A stretch of DNA of 64,000 bases from Cohnella abietis. GTDB lineage: Bacteria > Bacillota > Bacilli > Paenibacillales > Paenibacillaceae. The DNA lies in assembly GCF_004295585.1 (NCBI RefSeq), contig NZ_AP019400.1, positions 2,137,501 to 2,201,500 on the forward strand, written 5' to 3'. How positions within the stretch are numbered: position 1 is the first letter of the stretch; each line of letters begins with the position of its first letter. The translations under genes were made by a program, and so were the position numbers. Of this stretch, positions 49,709 through 58,557 are shown piece by piece. The notes beneath the pieces were generated by a model. It had not been told where the DNA came from, made no database searches, and saw nothing but the letters and a program-made list of their open reading frames with translations.

Positions 49709-51438
49709 AGCCGGATAAGAATTATTTTGTTGTCATGGAATATGCAGTTAGCATTGCGGATGGGAGAAAAGCCGCTTGTGAAGAGTTGATCGAGGGCGCG
49801 AATAGATTTTTAGGAGACCTCGAATCAGATTTATATGATTTTAACCCTGCAGATGCTGAATACGTGATCGAAATAATAGAAACGACCTTCGTCCACGAAA
49901 AGGGAGAACGTTTAGATGGTACACCGTTAAGGGGAACGCCGTTCCTGTTAGAACCATGGCAAAAGTTCATTATTTATAACTTGCTTGGATTTTTCCTCAA
50001 AGGTAGCATTTTGCGCAGATTCCAAGAGGCATTCTTGTACGTTCCGCGCAAAAATGGGAAAACCCCTTTTTCTGCTGCATTAGCATGGGCGTTGGCGCTC
50101 CTGAGCATCAAGTCCAGTTCAACGATTTATATTGTGGGAGCAGCACTACGCCAGGCGCTTCAAAGCTTTGGTTTCATCTTATACAATCTTCGACAAATGG
50201 GCGAAGAGAAGAATTTTAGAATTCTAGACAACAATCAGAATCACAGCATTTCAGGGGATTTCGGCGAAGGGTCGCTGCACATTGAAGCATTGGCCGCCAA
50301 CCCCGATGCACAAGATTCGTTGAATTGTAACTACGCCATTGCGGATGAACTTCATGCGTATACGAAGGCGAAGCAATATAACATCATCAAGGAGGCGATG
50401 AAAGCCTATGCGAACAAGTTAATGATCGGCATTACCACGGCTGGAGACGACATGACAAGCTTCTGTTACCAACGCCTCCAATATTGCAAAAAGATTTTGA
50501 AGAAGACGGTAACAGCAGAGCACTATTTTGTGTTTATCTGCAAAGCAGATCAGGACGAAAAGGGTGATGTGAAATATACATCTGCCATTGAACATGAAAA
50601 GGCAAACCCTAATTATGGGGTAAGCATTCGTCCTGCGGATATTATGAAAGAAGCAGAAGAAGCGCATAACGATCCCCAGCAGCGCAAAGATTTTTTATCC
50701 AAGTCACTAAATATTTATACATCTGTTACACGGGCTTATTTCAATCTTGATGAATTTAAGGCGAGTGACAAAAAGTATAAGTGGACTTTGGAAGAGTTGT
50801 CTAAGTTGCCTATCCACTGGTACGGCGGTGCGGATTTATCGAAGGTACACGATCTTACAGCTGCTGCGCTTTACGGCAATTACAACGGCGTTGACATTGC
50901 GATAACGCACGCTTGGTTCCCAAGAGTTGCAGCCCATACCAAGGCGGAGGATGACGGTATACCTTTGTTCGGATGGGAAGAGGATGGTTGGTTAGATATG
51001 TGCAATACACCAACTATTAATTACGATGACGTTATTAAATGGTTCGTCAATATGCGGGACATGGGATTCCGCATTCGAGAAATCGGCTTTGATCGAAAGT
51101 TTGCCCGCGAATTTTTCTTGGGAATGAAGAAGAAAAAATTCAGGGTGATCGATTTGCCTCAGCTCTATTTCTTGAAAAGCGAAGGATTTCGACGCATTGA
51201 AAAATATGTGAAGGACGGTAATTTTTATTACCTTCATTCTCAAGCATTTGAATATTGCGTAGCGAATGTTCACGCGATAGAAAAAACGGATGATGCCGTT
51301 ATGTACGAAAAAGTATTGCCCGATCATCGTATCGACATATTTGACGCTACTGTTTTTGCCAGCATGAAATATCTTGCCAGCATCGGCGAAATCAAAACAG
51401 ACGTCCAAAAATACCTGAATGGAGGAGATGGCGATTAG
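49705..51438 (+). CDS. terL: Terminase large subunit
   Basis: A 577-residue packaging motor. ATPase domain: adenine-binding region [15 protein letters not shown], Walker A VPRKNGKT (113-120), Walker B YAIADE (210-215), coupling motif GITTAGDD. Nuclease domain: [17 protein letters not shown] (first Asp, near 375), [11 protein letters not shown], and [13 protein letters not shown] (last Asp). It belongs to the HK97-like group together with P27 TerS. The start overlaps terS by ATGA. Confidence 0.95.
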   Translation: MKPDKNYFVVMEYAVSIADGRKAACEELIEGANRFLGDLESDLYDFNPADAEYVIEIIETTFVHEKGERLDGTPLRGTPFLLEPWQKFIIYNLLGFFLKGSILRRFQEAFLYVPRKNGKTPFSAALAWALALLSIKSSSTIYIVGAALRQALQSFGFILYNLRQMGEEKNFRILDNNQNHSISGDFGEGSLHIEALAANPDAQDSLNCNYAIADELHAYTKAKQYNIIKEAMKAYANKLMIGITTAGDDMTSFCYQRLQYCKKILKKTVTAEHYFVFICKADQDEKGDVKYTSAIEHEKANPNYGVSIRPADIMKEAEEAHNDPQQRKDFLSKSLNIYTSVTRAYFNLDEFKASDKKYKWTLEELSKLPIHWYGGADLSKVHDLTAAALYGNYNGVDIAITHAWFPRVAAHTKAEDDGIPLFGWEEDGWLDMCNTPTINYDDVIKWFVNMRDMGFRIREIGFDRKFAREFFLGMKKKKFRVIDLPQLYFLKSEGFRRIEKYVKDGNFYYLHSQAFEYCVANVHAIEKTDDAVMYEKVLPDHRIDIFDATVFASMKYLASIGEIKTDVQKYLNGGDGD

Positions 51439-52648
51439 CAAGAGGAAGCGACGAGGTAAGGTCAACACACGAGCTGCGCCGGAATCGCAGGTAGGTTGGT
51501 TTTTGACCTCTGACGCTCACGATACGCTTTGTGTGCCAGGATATACACGGCTGTCACAAAACCCTGAAGTTAGAATGGCTGTCGATAAGATTGCTGATTT
51601 GATTAGCAGTATGACGATCCATTTAATGATGAACACAGCAGACGGAGATGTGCGTGTTAAAAACGAGCTAAGCCGGAAGCTGGACGTAAACCCCTATAGC
51701 CTGATGACACGTAAAGCGTGGTTGTACAACATTGTATATACCATGTTGCTGGATGGTGACGGAAACAGCGTTGTGTACCCGAGTGTGTCAAACGGGATGA
51801 TCGACGAGATGATTCCACTTAAACCATCGGGTGTAAGTTTTGTGGATACTGACCGAGCTTATCAAGTCCATTATCAAGGAAATATTTACGACTATGATGA
51901 GGTACTACACTTCACCATTAACCCTGATCCTGAACGACCTTGGATTGGAACGGGTTATCGGGTAGTGCTGCGAGACATTATTGACAATTTAAAGCAGGCT
52001 TCCAAAACTAAAAACAGCTTTATGTCTGACAAGTGGAAGCCTTCACTGATTATCAAGGTTGATGCCGCAACTGCGGATTTCGACAATGAAGAAGATCGGG
52101 ATAAGCTGCTAAACCGTTATGTTTCAGACACTGGCGGCGGTAAGCCTTGGGTCATTCCAGCCGACTTGCTTGATGTGGTGCAAATTAAGCCGCTATCTCT
52201 TAATGACTTAGCGATAAATGAGACGGTACAGCTCGATAAAAGGACGGTTGCGGCCATGATTGGCGTACCGCCTTTTTTTGTTGGGGTGGGCGAGTTCAAA
52301 AAGGATGAATACAACGCCTTTGTAGATAGCCGGATACTTCCTCTTGCCCAAGGGATACAGCAGGAAATGACACGGAAATTACTGTTTAGCCCGGACTATT
52401 TCATTCGGTTAAACCACAGGACGCTGTATTCTTACAATTTGATGGATCTAGTTACAGCTGGTACTGCACTCGTAGATCGTAATACATTGCGTCGCAATGA
52501 ATTGCGCGACTGGATTAGCATGAGTCCAGATGCAGAAATGAACGAACTGATTGTTCTCGAAAATTATCTGCCGGCCGACCTCCTTGGAGAGCAGAACAAG
52601 CTCAAAAATATCAAAAAAGGGTTGAGTGAAGGGGGTGATGACGATTAG
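51428..52648 (+). CDS. HK97-type portal protein
   Basis: A portal of ~406 residues: [70 protein letters not shown] and [39 protein letters not shown] are typical HK97 blocks. It forms the dodecameric ring at the head vertex. ATG at 51428 abuts GGAGGAG and ATG 51419 precedes it; a non-standard ATT at 51434 would have ideal spacing. Overlaps the terL end. Confidence 0.92.
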   Translation: MAISKRKRRGKVNTRAAPESQVGWFLTSDAHDTLCVPGYTRLSQNPEVRMAVDKIADLISSMTIHLMMNTADGDVRVKNELSRKLDVNPYSLMTRKAWLYNIVYTMLLDGDGNSVVYPSVSNGMIDEMIPLKPSGVSFVDTDRAYQVHYQGNIYDYDEVLHFTINPDPERPWIGTGYRVVLRDIIDNLKQASKTKNSFMSDKWKPSLIIKVDAATADFDNEEDRDKLLNRYVSDTGGGKPWVIPADLLDVVQIKPLSLNDLAINETVQLDKRTVAAMIGVPPFFVGVGEFKKDEYNAFVDSRILPLAQGIQQEMTRKLLFSPDYFIRLNHRTLYSYNLMDLVTAGTALVDRNTLRRNELRDWISMSPDAEMNELIVLENYLPADLLGEQNKLKNIKKGLSEGGDDD

Positions 52649-53219
52649 TAGAGATCTGCAGCAAAAGCGTAGTTTGAAGACGGAACTGAAGACGCGATCC
52701 GAGCCTGAAGGCAACGATTTATTTATTGAAGGTTATTTCGCAGTTTTCAACCGTGAAACCGAATTGTGGCCAGGAGCGCATGAAGAACTTGCTCCAGAAT
52801 CATTTAACACTACATTGACCAATGACATTAGGGCGTTGATCAATCACGACACCATGTTTGTGTTAGGTCGCAATAAATCAGGCACGTTGGAGCTAAAAGT
52901 AGACGAGCACGGTCTTTGGGGGAGGGTGCGCATCAACTCCAAGGATAGCGACGCCATGAACCTGTACGAGCGCGTGAGGCGGGGGGACGTGGATCAATGT
53001 TCGTTCGGATTCAACATTGTTCGCGAAGAAACAGAATGGCGGGAAGATGGAACCGTCAAATGGATGATTCGCGAAATTGATTTGCACGAAGTGTCGGTTG
53101 TTACTTATCCCCAGTATGAAGAAACAGGTGTCCAAGCGCGTAAGGCTGACGTGGCACAGCATCGTTCCCGTCAGCTCCTTCAGCGCAAACAAAATGTGAA
53201 AGCGAGGTTGAAAAAATAA
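52638..53219 (+). CDS. HK97-type prohead protease
   Basis: A 193-residue serine protease of the herpesvirus-assemblin-like S78 family: [42 protein letters not shown] (catalytic His), [12 protein letters not shown] (Ser), and [19 protein letters not shown]. It cleaves the capsid N-terminal delta domain. The ATG at 52638 directly follows GGGGGTG, a poor spacing like that of the portal gene. Confidence 0.92.
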   Translation: MTISRDLQQKRSLKTELKTRSEPEGNDLFIEGYFAVFNRETELWPGAHEELAPESFNTTLTNDIRALINHDTMFVLGRNKSGTLELKVDEHGLWGRVRINSKDSDAMNLYERVRRGDVDQCSFGFNIVREETEWREDGTVKWMIREIDLHEVSVVTYPQYEETGVQARKADVAQHRSRQLLQRKQNVKARLKK

Positions 53220-54532
53220 TGTCTTTAAAACAACTGATGATCGGAAAGAAATTGCGTGGGGCTCAGGCGGATTTGGAGGAGCTGCGCAAAAAGGAAGCGG
53301 GATTTGCCACGCGTACAGCTGAGCTTGAAGCAGCAATCGAAGAAGCAACTACTGAAGAAGAAACCACGGCCGTTGAAGAGAGTGTCACCGAGCTGGAGGC
53401 TTTAAAGGAAGAGTTCGAGCAGCAAAAAACGAAGCTCGAAGAAATTATTACTACGCTATCTACTGAATTGGAACAGCAGAACAGCAAGGTACCGAACAAC
53501 GAATCGCGCAGCAAAAATAACGAAGGTGGAAGAGGTGGCGAAAACATGCCAGCAGCTAGATCAAAAAAGGAATACTTCACTCGCGAGGTAGAGGATTTTT
53601 ATAGTGAGCTTCGCACACGGCTGAAAACAAGGGCTAACGGAAATGTATTACCTCCCGGTGATGCAGGCGCCGATTTGGTTATTCCAGATATCGTTGTAAA
53701 CCGAATCCGCGAACGTATCGGAGATTTCACAACCTTGTATCCGCTTGTTGATCTTGTTCGTGCCGGTGGTCGCGTTAAGTTGATTCTTGATGTCGACACA
53801 AAAGAGGCTACGTGGATTGAAATGCGGGGTGTGATTAAGGAAGATGACGATTCGAAGCTTACTGCGGTCGAATTTGACGGCTTCAAGGTTGGGCGTATCG
53901 TTTATATCGACAACTCGCTGCTGGAAGATAGCATTATCAACCTTGATGATTACCTAACTAAACGCATTGCCAGATCCATCGCCAAGGCACTGGATAAAGC
54001 AATCTTGGTAGGAACAGGTAAAGATGACAAGCAACCAGAAGGTATCTTACCGGCTATTCCAGCAGCCAATAAAAAGAAAGCTAATACGGATTACAAAGAA
54101 CTCATTCCACTATTGGGGTTGATCGATACTGGTGAGGATGCAACAGGAGAGATCATCTGCGTCGTGCACCGTCAAACGTATTATGCCAAGCTAGCCAATT
54201 TGACGTTACACGTCAATTCTGCCGGCCAAGATGTTGTGATGTTGCCGAACCTCGCGCAGCCTAATTTCTTAGGTCTTCGCGTGGTGTTCAACAACTATTT
54301 GCCGCAAGATAAAGTACTGTTTGGTGTGTTTGACAAGTACACACTTATTGAACGCGAGGGCACGCGGATTGATATGTCTGCGCATTACAAATTCCGTGAG
54401 GATCAGACGGCCATTCGTGGTATTGGACGATACGATGGAAAGCCAGTCATGCCAGAGGCATTCGTCCTTGTCGATATCTCCGAGCCCGTGAGCGGTAGCA
54501 CAGTGCCTGAGAACAATGGTTCGGGGGAGTAA
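53219..54532 (+). CDS. HK97-fold major capsid protein
   Basis: A 437-residue major capsid protein. Residues ~1-105 are a highly charged coiled-coil delta/scaffold domain (ELEAAIEEATTEEET, LEEIITTLSTELEQQ) expected to be removed by the protease. The HK97 fold follows: VIPDIVVNRIRERIGDFTTLYPLVD, FKVGRIVYIDNSLLEDSIINLDDYL, AIRGIGRYDGKPVMPEAFVLVDI. ATG overlaps the protease stop (TAATG). Confidence 0.95.
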   Translation: MSLKQLMIGKKLRGAQADLEELRKKEAGFATRTAELEAAIEEATTEEETTAVEESVTELEALKEEFEQQKTKLEEIITTLSTELEQQNSKVPNNESRSKNNEGGRGGENMPAARSKKEYFTREVEDFYSELRTRLKTRANGNVLPPGDAGADLVIPDIVVNRIRERIGDFTTLYPLVDLVRAGGRVKLILDVDTKEATWIEMRGVIKEDDDSKLTAVEFDGFKVGRIVYIDNSLLEDSIINLDDYLTKRIARSIAKALDKAILVGTGKDDKQPEGILPAIPAANKKKANTDYKELIPLLGLIDTGEDATGEIICVVHRQTYYAKLANLTLHVNSAGQDVVMLPNLAQPNFLGLRVVFNNYLPQDKVLFGVFDKYTLIEREGTRIDMSAHYKFREDQTAIRGIGRYDGKPVMPEAFVLVDISEPVSGSTVPENNGSGE

Positions 54533-54555
54533 CAGCTTTCAGCGCTCCCCCTGAA

Positions 54556-54690
54556 ATGCCTAATCTGGATGCCATGACCAAAGCAGAACTGTTACAGTTT
54601 GCGGATGATCATGGTATTACAGGCGTGGTATCTAGCATGCTGAAAGCTGATGTTATCGCCGCCATTAAGGAGGCGAAGGGGTGGACATAG
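54556..54690 (+). CDS. Small SAP/Rho-N-like protein or capsid -1 frame extension
   Basis: A 44-residue frame: MPNLDAMTKAELLQFADDHG, then ITGVVSSMLKADVIAAIKEAKG. This is a helix-extended-helix (SAP/LEM/Rho-N-like) motif often seen in short proteins behind phage capsid genes. No ribosome binding site precedes the ATG, and the frame is open back to 54511, inside the capsid gene in the -1 frame. It may thus be made as a capsid fusion by frameshifting near the G5 run at 54523-54527. Confidence 0.55.
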   Translation: MPNLDAMTKAELLQFADDHGITGVVSSMLKADVIAAIKEAKGWT

Positions 54691-54965
54691 AAATTGTTGT
54701 TGCGCTTGTGAAAGAGGGCCTTGGCATCAGGACAACCGTTAGAGATAGCTTTATCACGGCGATTGCCGCTGGTGTAATCAAGGAATTAGAAGATGAGCAG
54801 GGGTTGAAGCTATCTAAAAGCAACCCCCATCATCTTATTTTTGTTGTGGACTATGCAACCTGGCGTTATCAAAGCCGGGGTAGCAAAGAGGGTACGCCGC
54901 GACATCTTCAATTTCGGCTTAATAATTTAAAAGTTCGAGTGGGTGGCAATCGTGCTGTGGAATGA
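54681..54965 (+). CDS. Head-tail connector-type protein
   Basis: A 94-residue protein beginning at GTG 54681 behind AAGGAGG. Helical N terminus (VALVKEGLGIRTTVRDSFITAIAAGVIKELEDEQGL) followed by FVVDYATWRYQSRGSKEGTPRHLQFRL. Helices and position after the capsid fit the gp6-like head-tail connector group (HK97 gp6/SPP1 gp15). Confidence 0.7.
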   Translation: MDIEIVVALVKEGLGIRTTVRDSFITAIAAGVIKELEDEQGLKLSKSNPHHLIFVVDYATWRYQSRGSKEGTPRHLQFRLNNLKVRVGGNRAVE

Positions 54966-55569
54966 CGAAGTAGATCTCATACATGTAACCCACTCCAACG
55001 ACAGTACCGTTGTTGTTTCTGAGACTGTTAAAACGGTTTTTGCCAACAAGAAATCAGTAACACGCAGCGAGTTTTATCAAGGGGTAGCGAATAATCTTAA
55101 GCCTGTCGCTGTATTCGAAGTTAATAGTTTTGAATACGAAGATGAACAAAAACTACGGCATGAAGGCTCGGACTATATGATCATCCGATCGTATCAGATC
55201 ACACAAGACCTTCTAGAACTCACGTGCCAAGCCTATAGCGACGTGGAAACAAACCTTGCCCGTTTACGGGATATGGTCGAAGTTTGGCATAACACATTCA
55301 AAGATAACAGCATGGGCGAAAAATCGCCGTTTGCTGAACTTCTCTACACCTTGCCAGCCCAAATCGAGTACAAGGGAGGCGGCGCATCCGAATTGGACGG
55401 CGTAATCGAGACGACGAACACCGCAACGATTACCATCCAATATCGCGAAGGCGTCTCTTCAAACATGTGGATCGTGATAGATGGGCGGCGCTACGATATT
55501 AACCACATCGAAGATCCCTATAATCGACACGAGACGCTTGTTCTGTATGTGGAGAGGGTGACGCCGTGA
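54943..55569 (+). CDS. Head-closure/head-tail joining protein, apparently tandem domains
   Basis: A 208-residue protein, about twice the usual size of a head-closure protein (SPP1 gp16 family). The first half reads VTRSEFYQGVANNLKPVAVFEV and LRHEGSDYMIIRSYQITQDLLELTC; the second reads ATITIQYREGVSSNMWIVIDGRRYDINHIEDPYNRHETLVLYVERV. Both look like the joining fold. Start GTG 54943 is weakly supported; overlap with the previous gene suggests coupling. Confidence 0.7.
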   Translation: MAIVLWNDEVDLIHVTHSNDSTVVVSETVKTVFANKKSVTRSEFYQGVANNLKPVAVFEVNSFEYEDEQKLRHEGSDYMIIRSYQITQDLLELTCQAYSDVETNLARLRDMVEVWHNTFKDNSMGEKSPFAELLYTLPAQIEYKGGGASELDGVIETTNTATITIQYREGVSSNMWIVIDGRRYDINHIEDPYNRHETLVLYVERVTP

Positions 55570-55997
55570 TGTTAACGAGAGCACAGATCAATAAGGCAAT
55601 CAATGATCGGGTCAAAGCAGAGTTCGTAGGCATTCCAATTCAGAGTAGCGATGTGCAGGAGGGGTTTGAACGCCCCTCCTTTTACGTGTCGTTGGAGACG
55701 AGGGGCACGGAGACATTTCAGTTCAATCGTCGCCGTGAATTCACGTGTCGCATTAAATACTTCCCGAAGGATCGCTATGTTTACAAAGAAGAAGCATACG
55801 ACGCACAGGATCGACTAGAAGTAATGTTCGGTCTGAACTTTCCTATCAATGATCGCGTGATCACGATAGACGGCGCAGAAACAGACTTGATCGACAAGGT
55901 GTTGCACTACGATTTTGATTTTGTTATCACCGAGTTAATTAAGCCTGATGATCCTGGACAACCAATGGAGGAGCTGGTCGTCGATGGCGGACTTTGA
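55566..55997 (+). CDS. Phage tail terminator/completion-like protein
   Basis: A 143-residue protein: RAQINKAINDRVKAEFVGIPIQSSDVQEGFERPSFYVSLETRG, then RREFTCRIKYFPKD. This matches small Firmicute phage proteins placed between head closure and gp10-like genes that likely finish the tail. ATGA-type overlap at the start. Confidence 0.65.
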   Translation: MMLTRAQINKAINDRVKAEFVGIPIQSSDVQEGFERPSFYVSLETRGTETFQFNRRREFTCRIKYFPKDRYVYKEEAYDAQDRLEVMFGLNFPINDRVITIDGAETDLIDKVLHYDFDFVITELIKPDDPGQPMEELVVDGGL

Positions 55998-56400
55998 CAT
56001 TGATACTCGTGAGTTAGATCTGTTCAGTGAAGAATTGGAAGATCTCCAGCGTCTATTTCCCAAAGAGTCCCGGAAGCTTATGCAGCGCAGCGGGAACAAG
56101 GCGCGATCGGTAGTCGTTGATAAAGCGAAGCAGATCGTCAAGAAGAAAACGGGTAACTACCTCAAGTCGATAAAACGAGGCAAGGTGTGGGTGTCCGAGG
56201 ACGGCACAAAGGTCCGGGTGTACTCTGCTGCCCCTCATGCTCATCTAATCGAAAAGGGGCATAGGATCGTTGACAAGGACGGGACTGAGCACGGATTTGT
56301 AGCAGGCGTCCACGTCTTCGACAAAGCGGAGCGGGAAATCGAAAGCCAGTGGGGAACCATCTTGGAACAAGAATTCAACCGCATTATGAGTAAATTATGA
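55984..56400 (+). CDS. HK97 gp10-like protein
   Basis: A 138-residue protein starting MADFDIDTRELDLFSEELEDL. ESRKLMQRSGNKARSVVVDKAKQIVKKKTGNYLKSIKRGKVW followed by PHAHLIEKGHRIVDKDG is the HK97 gp10/minor tail completion pattern. GGAGGAG lies 10 nt before the ATG. Confidence 0.8.
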   Translation: MADFDIDTRELDLFSEELEDLQRLFPKESRKLMQRSGNKARSVVVDKAKQIVKKKTGNYLKSIKRGKVWVSEDGTKVRVYSAAPHAHLIEKGHRIVDKDGTEHGFVAGVHVFDKAEREIESQWGTILEQEFNRIMSKL

Positions 56401-56413
56401 AAGGGTGACAAGC

Positions 56414-57481
56414 ATGGGTTTACCTGAAATATCTATCAGCTTTACAAGTCTGGCCGTATCCGCAATACAGCGGAGCCAGCGCGGCATTGTGGCGCTTATT
56501 CTCCAGGACAACACGGGGAATTTTGACAGCAAAGAGTATAAGGCGATCACCGAAGTGGAGACGACCGAATGGACGCCTGCGAATCTGGACCTGATCCAGA
56601 AAACGTTTCTGGGTGTGCCGTCTAAGATCATCGTCGAGCGGATCGCCATCGGGTCGGGGGAAACGCCAGCCGACTACGCCGAAGCGCTTAATCGTTTGGC
56701 TGGGAAGCGCTGGAACTACCTAGCTGCGCCAAAGGCAACCACAACGGACGTGACGAAGATCGCCACGCAAATTAAGACGTGGCGGGACGCGAATAAAAAA
56801 ACGTTCAAGGCTGTATTGCCGAACAGCGCGAACGACCACGAAGGCATTATCAACTTCACGACGGGCGGGATTGTGGTGGGCGAAACGATCTATACCGCGT
56901 CCGATTATACAGCTCGCATCGCGGGTATCCTGGCAAGTCTGCCACTCACGCGCAGCTCGACGTATTATGTACTTCCTGAAGTGGAGACGATCACTGAAAG
57001 CGTCGATCCAAAAGCGGACATTGATGCAGGAAAGCTGATCCTGATCAACGACGGTGAAAAAATTAAGATTGGGCGCGGAGTAAACTCTTTGACCACACTT
57101 TCAGAGGGAAAGACTGCTGATTTTACCAAAATTAAGATTATTGAAGGACATGACCTCGTTCAAGATGACATCTCGCGGACATTTTCCGATAATTACGTCG
57201 GCAAAGTCAACAACAGTTATGACAATCAAGCGCTATTTATTACGGCGGTCAATTCTTATCTGCGCAGGCTGGAAGGGGATGTCCTCGATCCAGCTGCAGA
57301 CAATCGAGCAACTGTAGACATCGAGGCGCAGCGTCTCGCGTGGGAAGACATCGGCGAGGATACAACCTCCTGGAATGACCAAAAGGTCAAAGAGACAACT
57401 TTTCAAGCTAAGGTATTTCTCGGCGGGGCGCTTAAATTTTTGGATGCGGTCGAGGATTTACAACTTAAAATCGCGGTTTAA
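56414..57481 (+). CDS. Contractile tail sheath protein (XkdK-like)
   Basis: A 355-residue sheath protein: GLPEISISFTSLAVSAIQRSQRGIVALILQD at the start, KRWNYLAAPKATTTD, ASDYTARIAGILASLPLTRSSTYYVLPEV, NNSYDNQALFITAVNSYLRRLEGDVLDPAADNRATVDIEAQR. Sheath presence shows a myovirus-type contractile tail. AAAGGGTGA precedes the ATG. Confidence 0.92.
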   Translation: MGLPEISISFTSLAVSAIQRSQRGIVALILQDNTGNFDSKEYKAITEVETTEWTPANLDLIQKTFLGVPSKIIVERIAIGSGETPADYAEALNRLAGKRWNYLAAPKATTTDVTKIATQIKTWRDANKKTFKAVLPNSANDHEGIINFTTGGIVVGETIYTASDYTARIAGILASLPLTRSSTYYVLPEVETITESVDPKADIDAGKLILINDGEKIKIGRGVNSLTTLSEGKTADFTKIKIIEGHDLVQDDISRTFSDNYVGKVNNSYDNQALFITAVNSYLRRLEGDVLDPAADNRATVDIEAQRLAWEDIGEDTTSWNDQKVKETTFQAKVFLGGALKFLDAVEDLQLKIAV

Positions 57482-57495
57482 GGGAGGAAAGAAAG

Positions 57496-57921
57496 TTGAA
57501 AGATCCGAATCGAATTATTAACGGAACATACGGACAGGTCTGGGTGGATGATGAGCTTTGGGCAGAAGTGGATAGCTTCGAGGCGAAGGTTAATATCTCC
57601 TATGAAGATGTTAACTTTGCAGGCTCCGGCGCCACCCACAAGAAGCCAATTGGATGGACAGGCGAGGGCAGTATGACATTCAAGAAGATCTATTCCCGTG
57701 TTCAGCGCGCCATGGCAGATAAGGTTCGGAAGGGGATTTATCCGCGCTTTAAGTTTGTTGCGAAAGTGGCTGACCCTAACGCATTCGGAGCTGAACGTGT
57801 GGCCCTACACGATGTAACACTTAACGAATTCAATTTGTTAAAGTTTGAGCAAAAAACGCTCGGAAGCGAGACGATTCCATTTGCCTTTAGCGATTACGAA
57901 ATGATTGATAAGATCGCATAA
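57496..57921 (+). CDS. Tail tube protein (XkdM-like)
   Basis: A 141-residue tube protein: RIINGTYGQVWVDDELWAEVDSFEAKVNISYEDVNFAG, then GWTGEGSMTFKKIYSRV and LNEFNLLKFEQKTLGSETIPFAFSDYEMID. It stacks inside the sheath. TTG start at 57496 behind GGGAGG. Confidence 0.92.
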   Translation: MKDPNRIINGTYGQVWVDDELWAEVDSFEAKVNISYEDVNFAGSGATHKKPIGWTGEGSMTFKKIYSRVQRAMADKVRKGIYPRFKFVAKVADPNAFGAERVALHDVTLNEFNLLKFEQKTLGSETIPFAFSDYEMIDKIA

Positions 57922-57974
57922 ACAATTCAAAACCAAATAAAATCCCAAACGTTTGGGAAAATGGAGGCTTTACA

Positions 57975-58519
57975 ATGAGTAAAATTGTTACGATCCAACA
58001 GTTGCTTGAGCAAAAGGAGCAATTGAAAAAAAAGCAGAAAAGGAAGCAACGTCTTTTTATCGAATCTCTTGACGGGGAAATCGTCATACAGGAGCCGGAT
58101 CGGGCGATTGCGCTGGAAGGTGTCGAGATGGCACAGGGCGATCGCGCCGACTATGCAGACGTACACATCGCGTATCATAGCGTGATTGATCCCAACTTAC
58201 GAGATCCGGAGTTGCAAAAAGCTTTTGGATGCAGTGAGCCGACGGATATCGTCAATCTCATCTTCAGGGCAGGCGAAATCACAGCGATAAGCGGCCACGC
58301 TTTACAATTGGCTGGGTTTGGTCAAGGCGTTCGGAAGGTTGACGAGACAGTAAAAAACTAATCAAGTCCGATGGCGACCTTTACTTTTTGCATCACTATG
58401 TGCAGCGTGGTCATAAGCTGTCGGACTTACTAATGCTGGATGCCTCGGAAAAACATTTTTTTAAGGTCTCTATGCTGTTACATTATGAAGAAGAAGCAAA
58501 GCACGGGGAGAGTCGGTGA
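57975..58519 (+). CDS. Tail assembly chaperone (XkdN-like) with programmed -1 frameshift
   Basis: The 0-frame product (57975-58361, 128 residues) has a charged N-terminal coil and ends KVDETVKN. At 58352-58358 the RNA reads A_AAA_AAC in frame, just before the stop TAA. A -1 slip continues LIKSDGDLYFFLHHYVQRGH and on to a TGA at 58517-58519. This is the G/GT arrangement of long-tailed phages: the short form and the fused form chaperone the tape-measure protein. Confidence 0.88.
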
Positions 58520-58557
58520 AGCCGGCTCTTTTCCGCGTTTAAAGGAGAGGGGCGACT

